Notes under the pieces: generated by a model | What the model was told of the DNA's origin: nothing | Seen by the model: only the letters and a program-made list of their open reading frames with translations | Database searches by the model: none | Program-made: the position numbers and the translations under genes | Shown: piece after piece, positions 60,984-64,000 of the stretch | Numbering within the stretch: the first letter of the stretch is position 1 | Layout: each line of letters opens with the position of its first letter | DNA from: JAVVXB01 sp036651815 | GTDB taxonomy: Bacteria; Bacillota; Clostridia; Christensenellales; CAG-138 | Reading direction: 5' to 3' | DNA length: 64,000 nt | Assembly: GCA_036651815.1 (NCBI GenBank) | Contig: JAVVXB010000010.1 | Location: 1-64,000, forward strand

Positions 60984-63212
60984 TTGACCATTACAGAATA
61001 TAAAATTTCCGGCATGCACTGCGCAGCCTGCGCAGCCGCCGTTGAGCGTACTACAAAACGTGTTGCAGGCGTGGAATCAAGTAGCATCAATCTTGCCACC
61101 GAGCATCTGCGCATACGAGGTGAAGCCGTCGCTGTGGAGAATATCCTGCGGGCGGTTGAGAAAGCGGGGTTTTCCGCTTCCTTGATTACGGATGCGGCCA
61201 GTCAGGTTACGAAGGATCGTTTGGAACGCCAAGCATCCCTGCGGGTGCAGCAGCGCCGCGCCGTTGTCGCCATCGTGTTTGCCATCCCGTTGTTCTATCT
61301 TGCCATGGGTCCGATGATCGGTCTTCCCTCGCCTATTTCGATGCACACTCAGCCTCTTGCCTATGCATTGATGCAGGTTCTTCTGCTCCTCCCCATCCTG
61401 ATTGCAGGCAGACAATTTTATACTGTGGGCTTTTCTGCACTCATCAAGCTCCATCCCAACATGGATACGCTGATTGCGGTTGGAACACTATCTGCCATCA
61501 TCTTTTCGCTCTTTTCACTCTTACGGATTATACGCGGTAACGCTTCTGCGGTACACGACATGTACTGGGAATCAGCCGGCGTAATCATCGCCCTCGTGAT
61601 GCTCGGAAAACTTTTTGAAGCCCGTAGTAAACGGAAGACCGGTGATGCCGTGGAGCGCATGATGCGGCTCGCGCCCGAAAACGCATCCGTCCTAGACGAA
61701 GACGGTGACATGCACACCATGCCCGTATCCCAACTCATGGCAGGTGATCGGATTTTGGTACGCCCCGGCGAACGTATCCCTGTGGATGGTCGCCTGGACA
61801 ATGGCGTAGCGCAAATAGACGAATCCATGTTGACTGGTGAAAGCATGCCGGTTGATAAAAACGTTGGCGACCCCGTTACCGGCGGCAGCATCAACGGCAA
61901 TACTTCCTTTACATTTCTTGCGGAACGCGTTGGCAGTGAAACCACGCTCTCTGGTATGATTCGTCTCGTGGAGGAAGCGCAGGGTACAAAAGCCCCCGTT
62001 TCCCGCCTAGCCGATAAAATTGCCGGTGTTTTCGTGCCCGTGGTCATTGGCATCGCAATTCTATCCGCTGCCATTTGGGCCATTGCTGGCCAAAACATTG
62101 GTTTTGTGTTGACAGTGTTCGTCTCCGTGCTTGTCATCGCCTGTCCCTGTGCGCTGGGTCTTGCCACGCCAACGGCGATCATGGTTGGTACTGGTGTTGC
62201 CGCTGAGCATGGCATCCTCATCAAAAGTGGTGAAGCGTTGGAGACGATCCACAGTCTCAGGATTATTGCCTTTGATAAAACCGGCACGCTCACCGTGGGC
62301 AAGCCTTCCGTAACGAACATTCTGCCGTATCAAACGGACGAAACATCTCTGCTAACGCTGTTTGCCTCCGGCGAAACCAGCAGTGAGCATCCCATCGGCC
62401 GGGCAATTGTCGCTTACGCCACAGATCACGCCATTTCCCTGCTGCCTGCCAGTGACTTCGCCGCCATCGCCGGCTTTGGCGCATCTGCTAGGGTGGACGG
62501 AAAACGATTGATGATGGGTAATGCTGCATTTCTTGGAGATGCTGCCAACGAGATCCCCGTGTACGCGCTGGCGCTGGCCAACGAAGGAAAAACCACCGTG
62601 CATCTTTCGGTAGAAGGGCATTACCAAGGTACCATTGCCGTGGCAGACACCATCAAACCAGATGCGGCAGATGCGGTGGCACGTCTGCACCATGCAGGCA
62701 TACAGACCGTACTGATCACCGGCGACAACGTACAGACCGCAAATGCCATCGCCGCGCTTGCAGGCATTGGCTGCGTGGTTGCTGAGGTTGCGCCGGATCG
62801 AAAAGCCGCTGAAATTCAGCAATTGCAAAATGCATATGGTAAGGTTGGTATGGTGGGTGATGGCATTAACGACGCCCCGGCCCTCGCAACAGCTGATGTT
62901 GGCTTTGCCATTGGTGCGGGTACGGATGTGGCGTTGGAAAGTGCCGATGTGGTCCTCATGCAAGATTCTCTACGCAGAGTCAACGATGCCGTGATCATCA
63001 GTGTGCTCAGTATGCGTATCATCCGGCAGAACCTCTTTTGGGCGTTTTTTTACAACTGCATCGGCATTCCGATTGCGGCAGGCTTGCTGCATGCTTTCGG
63101 CGGTCCACTGCTCTCCCCCATGATTGCTGCGCTGGCAATGAGCCTATCGTCCGTCACAGTCGTTATGAATGCCCTGCGCCTCAAACCGCTGTGTGTACAA
63201 AACCTGAAATAA
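60984..63212 (+). CDS. copA: Copper-translocating P1B-type ATPase
   Basis: A 742-residue exporter: one N-terminal heavy-metal domain with 'GMHCAAC' (10-16), eight membrane helices, the ion-path 'ACPCALGLATPTAIMVGTG' (CPC at 387-389), Asp431 in 'FDKTGTLTVGKP', the 'SSEHPIGRAI' motif and 'GDGINDAPALATADVGFAIG'. These features point to Cu(I) export. It starts at TTG, with AAGGAG eight bases before. No csoR or copZ gene is next to it. Confidence 0.95.
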   Translation: MTITEYKISGMHCAACAAAVERTTKRVAGVESSSINLATEHLRIRGEAVAVENILRAVEKAGFSASLITDAASQVTKDRLERQASLRVQQRRAVVAIVFAIPLFYLAMGPMIGLPSPISMHTQPLAYALMQVLLLLPILIAGRQFYTVGFSALIKLHPNMDTLIAVGTLSAIIFSLFSLLRIIRGNASAVHDMYWESAGVIIALVMLGKLFEARSKRKTGDAVERMMRLAPENASVLDEDGDMHTMPVSQLMAGDRILVRPGERIPVDGRLDNGVAQIDESMLTGESMPVDKNVGDPVTGGSINGNTSFTFLAERVGSETTLSGMIRLVEEAQGTKAPVSRLADKIAGVFVPVVIGIAILSAAIWAIAGQNIGFVLTVFVSVLVIACPCALGLATPTAIMVGTGVAAEHGILIKSGEALETIHSLRIIAFDKTGTLTVGKPSVTNILPYQTDETSLLTLFASGETSSEHPIGRAIVAYATDHAISLLPASDFAAIAGFGASARVDGKRLMMGNAAFLGDAANEIPVYALALANEGKTTVHLSVEGHYQGTIAVADTIKPDAADAVARLHHAGIQTVLITGDNVQTANAIAALAGIGCVVAEVAPDRKAAEIQQLQNAYGKVGMVGDGINDAPALATADVGFAIGAGTDVALESADVVLMQDSLRRVNDAVIISVLSMRIIRQNLFWAFFYNCIGIPIAAGLLHAFGGPLLSPMIAALAMSLSSVTVVMNALRLKPLCVQNLK

Positions 63213-63219
63213 GTTTTTC

Positions 63220-63248
63220 TTGCATTTAGCTGTATCCTATGCTAAAAT
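63220..63248 (+). promoter_or_regulatory. Promoter of rpsT
   Basis: TTGCAT (63220-63225), a 17-base spacer and TAAAAT (63243-63248), about 52 bases before the rpsT start. Confidence 0.7.
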
Positions 63249-63300
63249 ATCCTCTGTTCGGGTGAATTTTTTAAAGTATGACACACAGGGGGTGAAAACT

Positions 63301-63564
63301 TTGGCAAATATTAAATCTGCTATTAAGCGGGTGGGCGTAACCGAGAAGCAGAATCTTTGTAACCGTATGGCGAAATCCGAGATGAGAACAACCATTCGTC
63401 GTTTTGAGGATGCTCTGAAATCAGGCGATTCCGTCTGTGCTGATCAGGCATTTATAACGGCCGTCAGTACGGTCGATCATGCGGCAACCGTTGGCGTGAT
63501 TCATAAGAATGCTGCCAACCGCAAAAAAGCGCAGTTGGCAAAGAAGCGCACCGCTGCGCAATAA
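63301..63564 (+). CDS. rpsT: 30S ribosomal protein S20
   Basis: An 87-residue, strongly basic helical protein: 'ANIKSAIKRVGVTEKQNLCNRMAKSEMRTTIRRFEDAL' and 'IHKNAANRKKAQLAKK'. It binds 16S rRNA early in assembly. The start is TTG 63301, with GGGGGTGA seven bases upstream; the frame open before it is promoter DNA. In many Firmicutes rpsT lies near lepA; here it is 13 kb away. Confidence 0.96.
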   Translation: MANIKSAIKRVGVTEKQNLCNRMAKSEMRTTIRRFEDALKSGDSVCADQAFITAVSTVDHAATVGVIHKNAANRKKAQLAKKRTAAQ

Positions 63565-63690
63565 ACGCATTCCTCTTATTTTTACGAAGAGCAGGCGGTT
63601 CCTTTGAGCTGTCTGTTTTTTTCTTTTTTTGTTTTATTACGTGAACGCTTTTACGACAAACAACTCAACACTGAATCGAGGAACTCCATT

Positions 63691-63993
63691 ATGGAAGAGT
63701 ATACCCCAAGGCTACAATCCGCAGAAGTTGACGATGTACTGCGCACCATTTTAAAGTTACACGACCTGTCGGAATGTTATCGATTTTTTGAAGATATCTG
63801 TACCGTTGCAGAGTTGCAATCCATCGCCCAACGCTGGGAAGTGGCAAAGCAATTGGATGCAGGCATCACCTACCAAGATATTTCCCACTCGTTGAATGCA
63901 TCGACAGCAACCATTAGTCGTGTCAACCGGTCTCTCGCCTACGGTTCCGGTGGATATCGGCTGATGCTCGACCGCATCAACAACGAGGGCTAG
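63691..63993 (+). CDS. YerC/YecD family TrpR-related regulator
   Basis: A 100-residue helical protein: 'LRTILKLHDLSECYRFFEDICTVAELQSIAQRWEVAKQLDAGITYQDISHSLNASTATISRVNRSL' is the TrpR-like helix-turn-helix pattern of YerC. The start at 63691 has GAGGA nine bases upstream. Bacillus YerC is a poorly studied DNA-binding protein; binding of tryptophan is not implied. The stop lies a few bases before the window end. Confidence 0.9.
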   Translation: MEEYTPRLQSAEVDDVLRTILKLHDLSECYRFFEDICTVAELQSIAQRWEVAKQLDAGITYQDISHSLNASTATISRVNRSLAYGSGGYRLMLDRINNEG

Positions 63994-64000
63994 CGCTTAT

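Overview
The window comes from a spore-forming, Gram-positive anaerobe of the Clostridia (Bacillota). The evidence is a complete spoIIIA operon (AA to AH), spo0A, spoIVB, a spoIIM-like gene, HrcA/CIRCE heat-shock control, the asp23-amaP pair, strong GGAGG ribosome sites and frequent TTG starts. Base composition is close to even. No more exact genus can be read from the sequence alone.

Region 1 (1-2.8 kb): a partial PadR regulator and a broken SprT-like metallopeptidase lie beside the housekeeping block. Region 2 (1.6-23.5 kb, all minus strand): read in the direction of transcription it is spoIIIAA-AB-AC-AD-AE-AF-AG-AH, a terminator, then a strong promoter and asp23-amaP-DUF2273-nusB-tsaD paralogue-xseA-xseB-ispA-dxs-tlyA-nadK-argR-recN-spoIVB-spo0A-spoIIM-like-deoB-punA-dacF. 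This joins envelope stress, isoprenoid synthesis, DNA repair, arginine control and sporulation genes in an order typical of Clostridia. Three sporulation proteins look altered: the Spo0A receiver lacks its metal-binding acidic pair, the DacF-like peptidase lacks all three catalytic motifs, and SpoIIIAF is cut down to its membrane part. Region 3 (23.6-25.9 kb, plus strand): an FCD-type GntR regulator, an orphan DNA methyltransferase and an MmcQ/YjbR protein.

Region 4 (25.9-50.3 kb, minus strand): lepA-hemW and hrcA-grpE-dnaK-dnaJ, normally adjacent in Firmicutes, are split by about 16 kb of accessory DNA. The main part is a long operon that starts with a mannose-family PTS (IIA, IIB, IIC, IID). 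It continues with an amidohydrolase, a HAD phosphatase, its own enzyme I and HPr, a thiamine-diphosphate enzyme, two class-I-like CoA-transferase subunits, a class III CoA-transferase, a BtpA/SgcQ protein and a broken iron alcohol dehydrogenase. A divergent UTRA-type GntR regulator and a set of 11-bp-phased repeats lie at its head. I cannot name the substrate. The gene set suggests an undescribed route from a PTS-imported compound through a CoA thioester to a TPP-dependent cleavage. Beside it are a polymorphic-toxin (Hint) fragment, a transposase fragment and small genes.

Region 5 (50.4-64 kb): a LUD-domain protein, a GtrB-like glycosyltransferase with a membrane glycosyltransferase fused to a GtrA flippase, a yybP-ykoY (manganese) riboswitch ahead of a P2-type cation ATPase, a frameshifted pgi, a GNAT acetyltransferase, copA, rpsT and a YerC/TrpR-like regulator.
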